Virus record (IMG/VR): IMGVR_UViG_3300021963_004225
Span: 1-40,079 of that record
Length of the DNA: 40,079 bases
Reading direction: 5' to 3' (one strand)
Source of the DNA: a virus
The notes beneath the pieces are model-generated. The model worked only from the letters and a program-made list of their open reading frames with translations, was not told where the DNA came from and made no database searches. Every line of letters starts with the position of its first letter. The first letter of the stretch is position 1. The position numbers were made by a program, and so were the translations under genes. Below, piece by piece: positions 1 through 6,399 of this stretch.

Positions 1-715
1 AGAAGAAGTGGACGAAGTGACAGTCTCGGATTCTAGTGTTTGCAGTATACAGCCCATTAAATCGCCAATCAAGATGATGAACATTCATCTTCTCCTCTTT
101 AATCCAAGTGTTGAGTAGTGTCTGGTCGGTTGACCACTTCCAGTTACCTTGCCCATCAACAAAAGGTTTGAACCGAGGGCGAGACAAGAATTGCTTGGGT
201 GTTTCTCCATTGAGATACTTCTCAATCGACTTGTTCATCACCATCACACCCATGTTAATAAACTCACCGCCAAGATCATTCCACTTCCAATCGACGTTGC
301 GAATAGAAGAATACTGCATACGAGAGTAGTTTACAATCTTGCTTGCGTAGTGAGGAGTGATTGGCATCTCACGTTCTACAGCACCTGCGAAATCAGCATT
401 TGCGTCAACTTCATCAAAAATATTGGGAGCGTCAGGACGAATAAAGATATCACTATCAATAATCGCAACCTGGTCATAACTTTTAAGATATGTGAATGCA
501 TTCTCTTTCTCGAAGATTGGCAGATATCCAAGACGATCGGTAGCTTCTTTGCTACGACCTGTCATAAACGGATCTGGTTTGATAAACAAAATAGGGGTGC
601 GCTGAACAACATAGTCAATGTTGTGACGCTTGCAGTATTCTTTTACAGATGCTGTGCAGTGATCATACAATGCTGATTTCTTGCCAACATACACTTGATA
701 AATTAATCTCTTCAT
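1..715 (-). CDS. Glycosyltransferase-like protein, C-terminus cut by window edge
   Basis: An open minus-strand frame runs from an ATG at 715 off the left edge (238 codons visible). The start MKRLIYQVYVGKKSALYDHC is followed by a hydrophobic strand ending in the acidic motif IIDSDIF (residues 85-91). This fits the DxD metal/sugar-nucleotide site of GT-A fold glycosyltransferases (GT8-like), as does the later GGEFINMGVMVMNKS stretch. The family normally transfers a sugar from a nucleotide-sugar donor, here perhaps to host surface glycan or phage DNA, which is inference. The start overlaps the stop of the upstream gene (ATGA), so the two are co-translated. The substrate cannot be told. Confidence 0.75.
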   Translation of the reverse strand, partial: MKRLIYQVYVGKKSALYDHCTASVKEYCKRHNIDYVVQRTPILFIKPDPFMTGRSKEATDRLGYLPIFEKENAFTYLKSYDQVAIIDSDIFIRPDAPNIFDEVDANADFAGAVEREMPITPHYASKIVNYSRMQYSSIRNVDWKWNDLGGEFINMGVMVMNKSIEKYLNGETPKQFLSRPRFKPFVDGQGNWKWSTDQTLLNTWIKEEKMNVHHLDWRFNGLYTANTRIRDCHFVHFF

Positions 716-1008
716 TTACTCATCCATGCAGTCATTCCAAAGTAAGCACCGACTACACCAGCCTGTGCAATGTAAAAAAGCCCTAGCAAATCGGCAAGAG
801 CTGATACTCTACTATCCGACAGCATAGGGCTAAACAACGCAATAGTAAACACAATCATGGAGAACATTGCCACCCATGCCATTTGTTTCTGTGCGTCAGC
901 TTTTTGGTTCTTAATGTCGAGCTCAGTCAACCGTTCTGATCGACTGAGCTCTGAGTCTGTTAGTAGCCCATCATCATTTAGATCAGGCTGTAGTCTCTTC
1001 GCGTTCAT
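712..1008 (-). CDS. Small membrane protein with an N-terminal EF-hand loop
   Basis: About 98 residues. Residues 9-20 (DLNDDGLLTDSE) match a canonical 12-residue EF-hand calcium loop (D9, N11, D13, G14, L16, E20). A charged linker and two hydrophobic segments follow (about 47-67 and 76-93), so the calcium loop would sit on one side of the membrane. I chose the ATG at 1008 because GAGGTG lies 6 bases upstream; a frame extension to 1023 has no comparable site. It overlaps the end of the preceding gene by 26 bases and the start of the glycosyltransferase-like gene by 4. Function unknown; a holin-like role is possible but unsupported. Confidence 0.7.
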   Translation of the reverse strand: MNAKRLQPDLNDDGLLTDSELSRSERLTELDIKNQKADAQKQMAWVAMFSMIVFTIALFSPMLSDSRVSALADLLGLFYIAQAGVVGAYFGMTAWMSK

Positions 1009-1213
1009 CTGGACACCTCGCAATAATCAAGTTAGCGATCTCCACAGCGCGGTCGTATCCATCCCGAAAGCGATTGGCTTTATGGCCAGCCTGTACAAAT
1101 CTCTTGAGATTATCTAGGTGTCCAGATTTATCGCCAAGTTTAAATGTACGAGCAATCTCTTCCCACTCATAGCGAAGCTGTAGCAGCTCAAACACATCAT
1201 TCTTCAAAATCAT
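983..1213 (-). CDS. Hypothetical protein, 76 aa
   Basis: Starts at ATG 1213 (MILKNDVFELLQLRYEWEEI), preceded by GAGGAAG at good spacing. The frame stays open to 1249 but lacks such a site there. The product is soluble, largely helical and charged, with no cysteines in its first half and no membrane segment. It overlaps both neighbours, as is usual in this operon. I do not recognise a family. The late KANRFRDGYDRAVEIANLII stretch looks like a helical pair and might mediate protein binding (inference). Confidence 0.6.
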   Translation of the reverse strand: MILKNDVFELLQLRYEWEEIARTFKLGDKSGHLDNLKRFVQAGHKANRFRDGYDRAVEIANLIIARCPDEREETTA

Positions 1214-1385
1214 AATAATCTTCCTCAATTGGTTCAAGGTCATCAACAATAACTTGGGTGTAGGTGGTCCCTTTTATTTTTCGATCTTTGTCATTCTCAT
1301 GCATACGGATGTCTTTATACAAAGACTTTTGCTTGTTCCGACCCTGCTTCTTGTTGCGAGGATCAAATCGACCAAATTTAGCCAT
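1197..1385 (-). CDS. Small conserved T4-like phage protein, basic N-terminus and acidic tail
   Basis: 62 residues. The N-terminal half is very basic (MAKFGRFDPRNKKQGRNKQK) and the C-terminus very acidic (DDLEPIEEDYYDFEE). I recall short proteins starting with the same FGRFDPRNKK motif in T4-like cyanophages, where they have no assigned function. This is memory, not a search. The bipolar charge suggests a nucleic-acid or polymerase-binding accessory protein (inference). It overlaps the next gene by 17 bases. No strong ribosome-binding site is seen; AAAGGTG lies about 14 bases upstream. Confidence 0.65.
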   Translation of the reverse strand: MAKFGRFDPRNKKQGRNKQKSLYKDIRMHENDKDRKIKGTTYTQVIVDDLEPIEEDYYDFEE

Positions 1386-1404
1386 CGTAGAGTTATTTCA
1401 CCTT

Positions 1405-1653
1405 TCAGAACTTATCTTGACCAAAGCTGCGAGTGTTTTCGAGCTCGTTAGCGAACTCGGAATAGCCTCCAATATGGTTTCCATGCCACCATATCTGAGG
1501 AATAGTTTTGTGATCAGGCAACATTGATTTTAGTTGTGCCTTCATCTCTGGATTATCCACATCTCTGAACTCAAAGTCAAGCTGATATTGCTCAACTAGC
1601 TTCTTTGCTCTGATGCAATAGCTGCACCATTCTGTGCCATAAATGATAACCAT
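1405..1653 (-). CDS. nrdC: Glutaredoxin
   Basis: 82 residues starting MVIIYGTEWCSYC. The CSYC dithiol active site lies at residues 10-13 after the first beta strand. The TIPQIWWHG segment carries the cis-proline (TIP) of the glutaredoxin/thioredoxin fold, followed by GGYSEF, typical of the glutathione-binding end. Phage glutaredoxins reduce class I ribonucleotide reductase, and nrdA/nrdB lie 3-5 kb upstream on the same strand. The start at 1653 overlaps the PhoH stop (TAATG), showing translational coupling; a longer reading to 1725 would run through phoH and is rejected. Confidence 0.9.
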   Translation of the reverse strand: MVIIYGTEWCSYCIRAKKLVEQYQLDFEFRDVDNPEMKAQLKSMLPDHKTIPQIWWHGNHIGGYSEFANELENTRSFGQDKF

Positions 1654-2348
1654 TATTCGATCCCTAGCATCTCTTTCGTCATTAGATAATCCCTGACAAG
1701 GCCAGATCGAACAATGTCTTCCCAACCAAAGTTAACAATCTCAAAGTTGTTCATTCGTTCAATGATTGACAAGAACGTCAGAATGCCACTCTTCTCATCT
1801 TCCTTCTTGAAGTCTGACTGGCGATAGTCACCACAGAAGATAATCTTGCAGTTCTTACCCACACGAGTGATCACAGAGTCCAACTCGTGGAAGTTCAAGT
1901 TCTGCATCTCGTCCACTATAAGGATACTATCGTTAAAGGTCAACCCTCTAATGAACGAAGTTGACTCAAAATGTATCTTTTGTGTTCCAGCGAGCTTTGC
2001 ATAAGCAGAAGCATCACCAAATAGCTCATTGCAGATAGCTTTGTATGGTGACTGATACGCTTCTTCTTTTTCTTTCTGTGTTCCAGGCAAGAAGCCCATG
2101 TCACGTGTAGGAACAACAGATCGGATGACAACAATTTGGTTGTACAGCGAATCGTACTTCAACAAGTCACGTAGGGCAAGATACAAGGCAATGAATGTCT
2201 TACCTGTGCCTGCTGAACCAGCTAGAACCAAATTGTTTTGATCGTCCCAACTATCAAACACCTTTTGCTGCGTTGCAGTGATTGGTGTGATGTTTGCTAA
2301 CCACTCCGCGGTTGGGTTAATCGGAGCTGCCTTAATTCTTTTTGTCAT
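1653..2348 (-). CDS. phoH: PhoH-like ATPase
   Basis: 231 residues from ATG 2348; a TTG two codons upstream at 2354 is an alternative start. The Walker A motif GSAGTGKT is at residues 44-51 and Walker B SILIVDEMQN at 141-150, with the RGLTF and GDYRQSD stretches typical of PhoH/SF1-helicase-like P-loop ATPases. PhoH genes are very common in marine T4-like phages; their biochemical role is unresolved, with links to phosphate starvation and RNA metabolism. The gene sits between an FmdB-like gene and the glutaredoxin gene with 1-4 base spacing, so it is part of the same operon. Confidence 0.92.
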   Translation of the reverse strand: MTKRIKAAPINPTAEWLANITPITATQQKVFDSWDDQNNLVLAGSAGTGKTFIALYLALRDLLKYDSLYNQIVVIRSVVPTRDMGFLPGTQKEKEEAYQSPYKAICNELFGDASAYAKLAGTQKIHFESTSFIRGLTFNDSILIVDEMQNLNFHELDSVITRVGKNCKIIFCGDYRQSDFKKEDEKSGILTFLSIIERMNNFEIVNFGWEDIVRSGLVRDYLMTKEMLGIE

Positions 2349-2350
2349 AA

Positions 2351-2581
2351 TCAATCTTTTACGGTATTGCCACGCCCAGCTTCTTTTTTGATCTTAGTCA
2401 TCAAATTTCGCCAATCGCCGCTGGTTTTTGATAAAGTTCCACCCGTGTATGAAATAAAGTTGGGTGTAGCTAGCTCCTGTTTAAATTTGCCTGTTGCAAG
2501 CAAACTTTCCCGTTCGCTAAGAGACATAATCATCTCTTGTACTTCATCAGTTTCTAAATTTCTCATAGTGTAGGTTGGCAT
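2351..2581 (-). CDS. FmdB-like conserved phage protein lacking zinc cysteines
   Basis: 76 residues beginning MPTYTMRNLETDEVQEM. The opening MPTYxxRNxETxExxE is typical of FmdB-type zinc-ribbon regulators and of a short phage protein widespread in T4-like cyanophages. Here no cysteine is present, so it cannot be a zinc ribbon. The C-terminus DWRNLMTKIKKEAGRGNT resembles the conserved end of the phage relatives (recall, not search). The RBS AAGGGA lies 7 bases before the ATG, directly downstream of a 10-bp hairpin at 2599-2624. Function unknown. Confidence 0.7.
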   Translation of the reverse strand: MPTYTMRNLETDEVQEMIMSLSERESLLATGKFKQELATPNFISYTGGTLSKTSGDWRNLMTKIKKEAGRGNTVKD

Positions 2582-2598
2582 AATATTTTCCCTTGAGT

Positions 2599-2624
2599 AG
2601 TCGGCTAGCCGGAACTAGCCGACT
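2599..2624 (-). other. 10-bp inverted repeat (mRNA hairpin) before the FmdB-like gene
   Basis: AGTCGGCTAG and CTAGCCGACT form a perfect 10-bp stem around the 6-base loop CCGGAA. It lies between the stop of the 53-aa gene (2636) and the RBS of the FmdB-like gene. No U-run follows on the minus strand, so it is not a classic intrinsic terminator. It may be an RNA processing or stability element separating the two cistrons. Confidence 0.6.
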
Positions 2625-2635
2625 CGCGTATCTCC

Positions 2636-2797
2636 TTATTGCAACTGTTGTCTAAACTCAGCTATAGTTTGGTCTAAAAAATGTAGTTTTTGATTTAGTT
2701 TTGGTACTAGATCTGTTCGACCCTTTTTCTGGACTTTGCTTATATAGTTTTGGAGTTGATTAGAATCTTCTATTAATCGTTCGAGCTGAGCAGTCAT
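2636..2797 (-). CDS. Hypothetical 53-aa helical protein
   Basis: ATG at 2797 is preceded by a near-perfect Shine-Dalgarno site, AGGAG with a 5-base gap. The product (MTAQLERLIEDSNQLQNYIS..., ending EFRQQLQ) is almost entirely predicted helix with heptad-like leucines, rich in Gln and Lys, and without cysteine or membrane segment. It is likely a small coiled-coil protein. The position next to recombination/replication genes would suit an accessory factor, but I recognise no family. The stop is followed within 12 bases by a strong hairpin. Confidence 0.7.
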   Translation of the reverse strand: MTAQLERLIEDSNQLQNYISKVQKKGRTDLVPKLNQKLHFLDQTIAEFRQQLQ

Positions 2798-2820
2798 GCA
2801 ATCTCCTGTTGTAGTTAAAC

Positions 2821-3252
2821 TTAGTTACGAAGTAGTTTAGGGAATGCCTCCTTTACTAGTGCTTTGGTTAAACCTTTGGTTGGCAGCTTACGCGCAAGCA
2901 TCGCGACGACAATCTTAGCGTCCTCGGGATGAATAGATTCAAGCATGCGGATGAACATCATCTCACGCTTAACTTTTAACATATCAGGACCCTTGCCACC
3001 TTTGACAAAGTAGGCAAAGTTATCCAGTTGTTTGTTTAGGGAAGATGGTGCGTTATGTGCATCACACGCTTCGTATGGAGGGGGCGTATCTGGAAGAAGC
3101 CACTCGAGCGATTCATCAAATGTCCCAATGAGGATGTTCTTTAGAACCAACGAATCATTGTTTTGAAGAATCTCAATCTTTTCTTTTTTAGTAGCAGCTT
3201 TATCTACAAGTGCAAGCACTTCGTGAATATATTTCGTTACGTTGTTAGCCAT
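2821..3252 (-). CDS. Conserved T4-like phage protein (DUF6433-like)
   Basis: 143 residues. The opening is helical (MANNVTKYIHEVLALVDKAA) with a TKKEKIEILQ motif. It is followed by IGTFDESLEWLLPDTPPPY, PSSLNKQLDNFAYFVKGG and a C-terminal RMLESIHPEDAKIVVAMLA...KEAFPKLL segment. I recall this arrangement from a conserved family of T4-like marine phages annotated only as a domain of unknown function (DUF6433). The assignment is from memory of motifs. The start overlaps the rnh stop (TAATG), so it is translationally coupled to the 5' nuclease gene. Role unknown; a replication accessory protein is plausible from context. Confidence 0.75.
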   Translation of the reverse strand: MANNVTKYIHEVLALVDKAATKKEKIEILQNNDSLVLKNILIGTFDESLEWLLPDTPPPYEACDAHNAPSSLNKQLDNFAYFVKGGKGPDMLKVKREMMFIRMLESIHPEDAKIVVAMLARKLPTKGLTKALVKEAFPKLLRN

Positions 3253-4112
3253 TAAATAAAGTCTCCAATCACTTCAACTAGATTAACACATCCATTAGCA
3301 ATTAAGTAGCTGAGTACTTTTTTCTTGTTATCAGATTTATTACCTTGTTGATCAAAGTTATTTATAATTTCTTGTTTTAGGACATCTGGTGTTTCTGTAA
3401 GATCAATCAGCTTTTTATTACGAAGATAGTTGCGATACCACACAGCAGCATACAGCAACTCACCATCGTCGAGATCTTTCATAATCTCTTCGATCTTTGC
3501 TTCACGAAGAGGAGTCTGACGAATCCCTTGAGTGAAAGAGTCATCAGCAGACAGCACGTTGGGAATACCATCAGCTTGATCGCCGCGAAGGATCAGCTCA
3601 AGCAGGTGACGACGAGGATTGAGGATCTCAATCTCTTTTTTCAACATTGGAGAGTACTGACGGACGTTAGAATATTTCTGCAACTGACCAAAGTCTTTGT
3701 CAGACGATATAATCATTACCTGTTCTTGATGGCCAAAGTCTACTTGAGAGTTGACAACCAACTGTGCAATTACATCATCAGCTTCACACTTATCGTGCAC
3801 AACAACTTTGTAGGGAAAGTTTTCACGAAGCTCATCAAGCACCTTGTTGGTAATACGGAATACCTCTTTCCAGTCGATTGACGACTCTTTGCGAGCATCT
3901 TTGCGCTTGAACTTGTATTGAGGAAAAGCCTCATAGCGCCAGTTCTTGCTACCATCGCTTGTGATAACAACTTCGCCAAACTCGAGGAAGTACTTCTTGC
4001 GGTACATACGGATGGAGTTGAGGATCATATGACGGATTAGATTCTCATCCAACGCCAGCTTTTGTGTCACAATATTGCTAATAGCAATAGCATTATAATC
4101 AATTAGAATCAT
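3252..4112 (-). CDS. rnh: T4 RNase H-type 5'-3' exonuclease (FEN family)
   Basis: 286 residues, close to T4 RNase H (305). Acidic metal-ligand motifs of the flap-endonuclease/5' nuclease superfamily are in order: D5 (LIDYN), E110-A-D112-D113, SSDKDF (136-141) and GDQADGIPNV (177-186, ahead of the helix-hairpin-helix region). The family removes RNA primers and flaps during lagging-strand synthesis. It lies between the SegE-like gene (ATGA overlap) and the DUF6433-like gene. A perfect TATAAATA (minus strand, 3359-3366) inside its 3' part could drive the downstream genes late. Confidence 0.92.
   Translation of the reverse strand: MILIDYNAIAISNIVTQKLALDENLIRHMILNSIRMYRKKYFLEFGEVVITSDGSKNWRYEAFPQYKFKRKDARKESSIDWKEVFRITNKVLDELRENFPYKVVVHDKCEADDVIAQLVVNSQVDFGHQEQVMIISSDKDFGQLQKYSNVRQYSPMLKKEIEILNPRRHLLELILRGDQADGIPNVLSADDSFTQGIRQTPLREAKIEEIMKDLDDGELLYAAVWYRNYLRNKKLIDLTETPDVLKQEIINNFDQQGNKSDNKKKVLSYLIANGCVNLVEVIGDFI
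3359..3366 (-). promoter_or_regulatory. Possible T4-type late promoter inside rnh
   Basis: The minus strand reads TATAAATA, identical to the T4 late -10 consensus, 107 bases upstream of the DUF6433-like start. It lies in coding sequence, and late promoters need no -35 box, so chance is a real possibility in AT-rich DNA. Confidence 0.35.
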
Positions 4113-4555
4113 TTCAAACCTTTCAGGTGTTTTGAATGGATCTTACAGCCGATAAACTCATTGAAAAAGTCATCGCGAAGCAACACATCGTGTTCAAACT
4201 GCAACTTAGCTTCATAGTAAGAGCATTCACCTTTAGACTTACATAACCGCAGAATGATCCGTTCGTAAGCATCTTGTCCATTGGCTTCTACCAGTGATTG
4301 CACTTCAGCACTAGATCCATAGTACTGCATCCAATCAGATTCGACAAGCGTTTTCTGTCTGCGCTTACGAGTTTTTGTTACAGGAAGAATTTTACTGTTC
4401 CAAAAGAACTTCTTTCCAATGTACTTCTTTCTGGTAGCTTTCTCAATAATCACATAGACAAATCCGTGATACTTGCTAATGTCGTGTTCGACAGGATCAA
4501 ATGGCACAGTTAATGTATCAAAATCCCATTTGGTATTAAACGTAATGTTCCACAT
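4109..4555 (-). CDS. SegE-like GIY-YIG endonuclease-family protein
   Basis: 148 residues. The segment GFVYVI (31-36) followed by KKYIGKKFFW (43-52) matches the two halves of the GIY-YIG motif in the form seen in SegE-like phage proteins (FVY...YIGKK). WMQYYGSS (75-82) and YYEAKLQFE (about 118-126), with a potential catalytic Glu, follow. Family members are site-specific or homing endonucleases, but many T4-like phages keep this form as a fixed core gene. No intron or interrupted gene is seen nearby. The start codon directly follows the T-run of a terminator-like hairpin, whose GGGGAT would have to serve as RBS. Confidence 0.72.
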   Translation of the reverse strand: MWNITFNTKWDFDTLTVPFDPVEHDISKYHGFVYVIIEKATRKKYIGKKFFWNSKILPVTKTRKRRQKTLVESDWMQYYGSSAEVQSLVEANGQDAYERIILRLCKSKGECSYYEAKLQFEHDVLLRDDFFNEFIGCKIHSKHLKGLK

Positions 4556-4587
4556 AAAAAAAAATATCCCCGTTTCCAGGGATATTT
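4556..4587 (-). terminator. Intrinsic terminator after the zinc-ribbon gene
   Basis: On the minus strand AAATATCCC pairs with GGGATATTT around an 8-base loop and runs into nine T residues, ending exactly at the ATG of the SegE-like gene. It would end transcription from nrdB/nrdA and the 45-aa gene. The 3' arm also contains the only purine-rich RBS candidate (GGGGAT) of the next gene. Confidence 0.8.
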
Positions 4588-4589
4588 AG
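4583..4589 (-). promoter_or_regulatory. Late-promoter-like CTAAATA overlapping the terminator stem
   Basis: The minus strand reads GACTAAATA, 28 bases before the SegE-like start. The same GACTAAATA occurs at 18151-18159. A transcript starting about 6 bases downstream would lack the 5' arm of the hairpin, so neither termination nor RBS masking could occur. This promoter use is inferred from position and repetition. Confidence 0.45.
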
Positions 4590-4598
4590 TCAAGTTAA

Positions 4599-4736
4599 TT
4601 AATCGTCCGCTAATGCTTCAAATTCTACATTACATCCACACATTGGACAATATACTGGAACTTCTTCTTCGTCTATTACCATAACCTGCGTTTCAACTTC
4701 GCAGTTATCACACAGACAGTAGTACTCTTCTTCCAT
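4599..4736 (-). CDS. Zinc-ribbon microprotein, 45 aa
   Basis: The ATG at 4736 directly follows the nrdA stop (TAA ATG). The product opens MEEEYYCLCDNCEVE and closes with PVYCPMCGCNVEFEALADD: a CxxC pair (C9, C12; an extra C7) and a second CxxC (C30, C33) about 18 residues apart. This spacing fits a zinc ribbon. It is very acidic overall, which argues against direct DNA binding and for a protein partner. It is the last gene before a strong terminator. Function unknown. Confidence 0.75.
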   Translation of the reverse strand: MEEEYYCLCDNCEVETQVMVIDEEEVPVYCPMCGCNVEFEALADD

Positions 4737-6389
4737 TTAACCCTCGCAAGCTGCACAACCTTGACTCATTACGCGCTTACGTGTAAGGGACTGGGCTTTG
4801 GACATTGAGAAGCTATAATACAGACTCTTGATGCCCATCTTCCACGCAAGTAAATAAAGAGCGTTGATTTCCTTTACTGGCGTGTCAGGATCAAGCATGA
4901 GATTGATACTTTGCGCCTGGTCTATATAGGTTTGACGGACACTCGCTTGCGTGATAATAGCTTCTGGATTGATCTCAGCAAACGTCTTGAACACATCTTT
5001 TTCTTCTTGAGTCAAGATGTTCAAATGCTGAACAGATCCGTCCATGTTCTTGATCGAGTCCCACACTTCGTGAGTGTCTTGACCCTTCTCTTGTAGCAAC
5101 TTAATCAAATATGGGTTCTTGATTGTCACTTTTGCCTTTGCAAGATCCTTAACATAGCAGTTAGAGAACTCTGGCTCGATCGACTGAGAAACCTGACCAA
5201 GAATGTAGCTGCTGGACTTAGTTGGTGCAATAGCGAGAAGAGTTGTGTTACGACGACCATATCCCTTCAACAGCTCAGGCTCACCAAACATCGTAGCAAG
5301 AGACTGTGATGCTGTATTAGCTTGTTCACGAATGGTCTTGGCAATCTTCAAGTTGAGCTTAGCTGCTTCTGCAGACTCGAATGCAATCATCTTTGACTGC
5401 AAGAACGAATGCCAACCAAGCACACCAGCTCCAAGAGCACGGTGACGTTCAGCAAAGCGGCGAGCACGTTCAAAGTACTTCATACCTTCTGTCTTCTGAA
5501 CAAACTCGGTGACAACAGTGTCAAGGAACATAATCAGAACTTGAATAGCATCTGTCTTTTCAATCTCATCCCACATAACCAGATTCAATGAAGACAACAC
5601 ACAAGTGAATGTCTCATCTACTGACGATGGCAATGCAATCTCTGTGCACATATTAGATGCCCAGATTGTCATCTTGAGGTCTTTGTAGACGTCTGGCTTA
5701 CCGTTGTTAACATTGTCAGAGAATAGAATGTATGGATAGCCAATCTCAGAACGTCTCTGTAGAACCTTAGCCCACAAACGACGAGCCTCTGGATCACCAG
5801 CAGTCATACGCTCCAAGAATGCGTCAGATACTGTAATGCCAGTTGTCAGACCTTGGATGGGGTGACCTTCTGTGCCAACATCAAGGAACTCATCAGCATC
5901 TTTGTGATCGATCGGTAGGTAAGGAGAAAAGAACCCACGACGAACATTGCCTTGTGAGATTACAGAAGCTAGCTTATCAAACAGCTCCATGAAGTGTACT
6001 GAGCCCGAAGATTCGCCGTTATTGCGAATGGGAGCGCCTCTAGGACGCACGGCTCCGAAGTAGCCTGATGTGCCACCCCCCGTTTTCATTAGCATGCCGT
6101 TTTCCGCGGTGCCATGAAGGATAGACTCCATATGATCGTCAATATACGATCCAAAGCAAGAGACAGGAAGTCCTCTGTCGGTGCCATAGTTTGACCAAAT
6201 AGGCGAAGCGAGGGAATAGAAACCTCGTCCCATGTAGTCGTAGAACTTGTCAGCGAAGCCCTTGATACCAAGATGCTTCTCTGCTGTATCCGCAATAACT
6301 CTTACACGTTGCTCGGCTGTCTGTCCTTCTAACAGATAGCCACGTGAGAGGAATGCGCGTGATTGATCATTAAGCCAATCAAATGCCAT
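4737..6389 (-). CDS. nrdA: Class I ribonucleotide reductase large subunit, without ATP-cone
   Basis: 550 residues from ATG 6389, with AGGAG close upstream; a reading to 6473 would overlap nrdB and is rejected. Catalytic residues are recognisable: C78 (VSCFGS), the N246-x-C248-x-E250 triad (SNMCTEIALPSS), C263, the radical-transfer pair Y524-Y525 and the C-terminal CAAC (545-548) re-reduced by glutaredoxin. The protein is about 200 residues shorter than typical NrdA and begins directly with the barrel-side region, so the N-terminal ATP-cone that normally sets activity is absent. It makes deoxynucleotides for phage replication with NrdB, encoded 10 bases upstream. Confidence 0.95.
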   Translation of the reverse strand: MAFDWLNDQSRAFLSRGYLLEGQTAEQRVRVIADTAEKHLGIKGFADKFYDYMGRGFYSLASPIWSNYGTDRGLPVSCFGSYIDDHMESILHGTAENGMLMKTGGGTSGYFGAVRPRGAPIRNNGESSGSVHFMELFDKLASVISQGNVRRGFFSPYLPIDHKDADEFLDVGTEGHPIQGLTTGITVSDAFLERMTAGDPEARRLWAKVLQRRSEIGYPYILFSDNVNNGKPDVYKDLKMTIWASNMCTEIALPSSVDETFTCVLSSLNLVMWDEIEKTDAIQVLIMFLDTVVTEFVQKTEGMKYFERARRFAERHRALGAGVLGWHSFLQSKMIAFESAEAAKLNLKIAKTIREQANTASQSLATMFGEPELLKGYGRRNTTLLAIAPTKSSSYILGQVSQSIEPEFSNCYVKDLAKAKVTIKNPYLIKLLQEKGQDTHEVWDSIKNMDGSVQHLNILTQEEKDVFKTFAEINPEAIITQASVRQTYIDQAQSINLMLDPDTPVKEINALYLLAWKMGIKSLYYSFSMSKAQSLTRKRVMSQGCAACEG

Positions 6390-6399
6390 TCGTTTCTCC

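Noticed and set aside
108-676. Plus-strand open frames opposite the glycosyltransferase
   Set aside because: Antisense to a strong coding frame with a DSD motif, and lacking RBS or recognisable domains.
4109-4555. Homing endonuclease with an intron nearby
   Set aside because: The GIY-YIG protein looks like a fixed SegE-like phage gene; neighbouring genes are intact and no split gene or group I intron core was seen.
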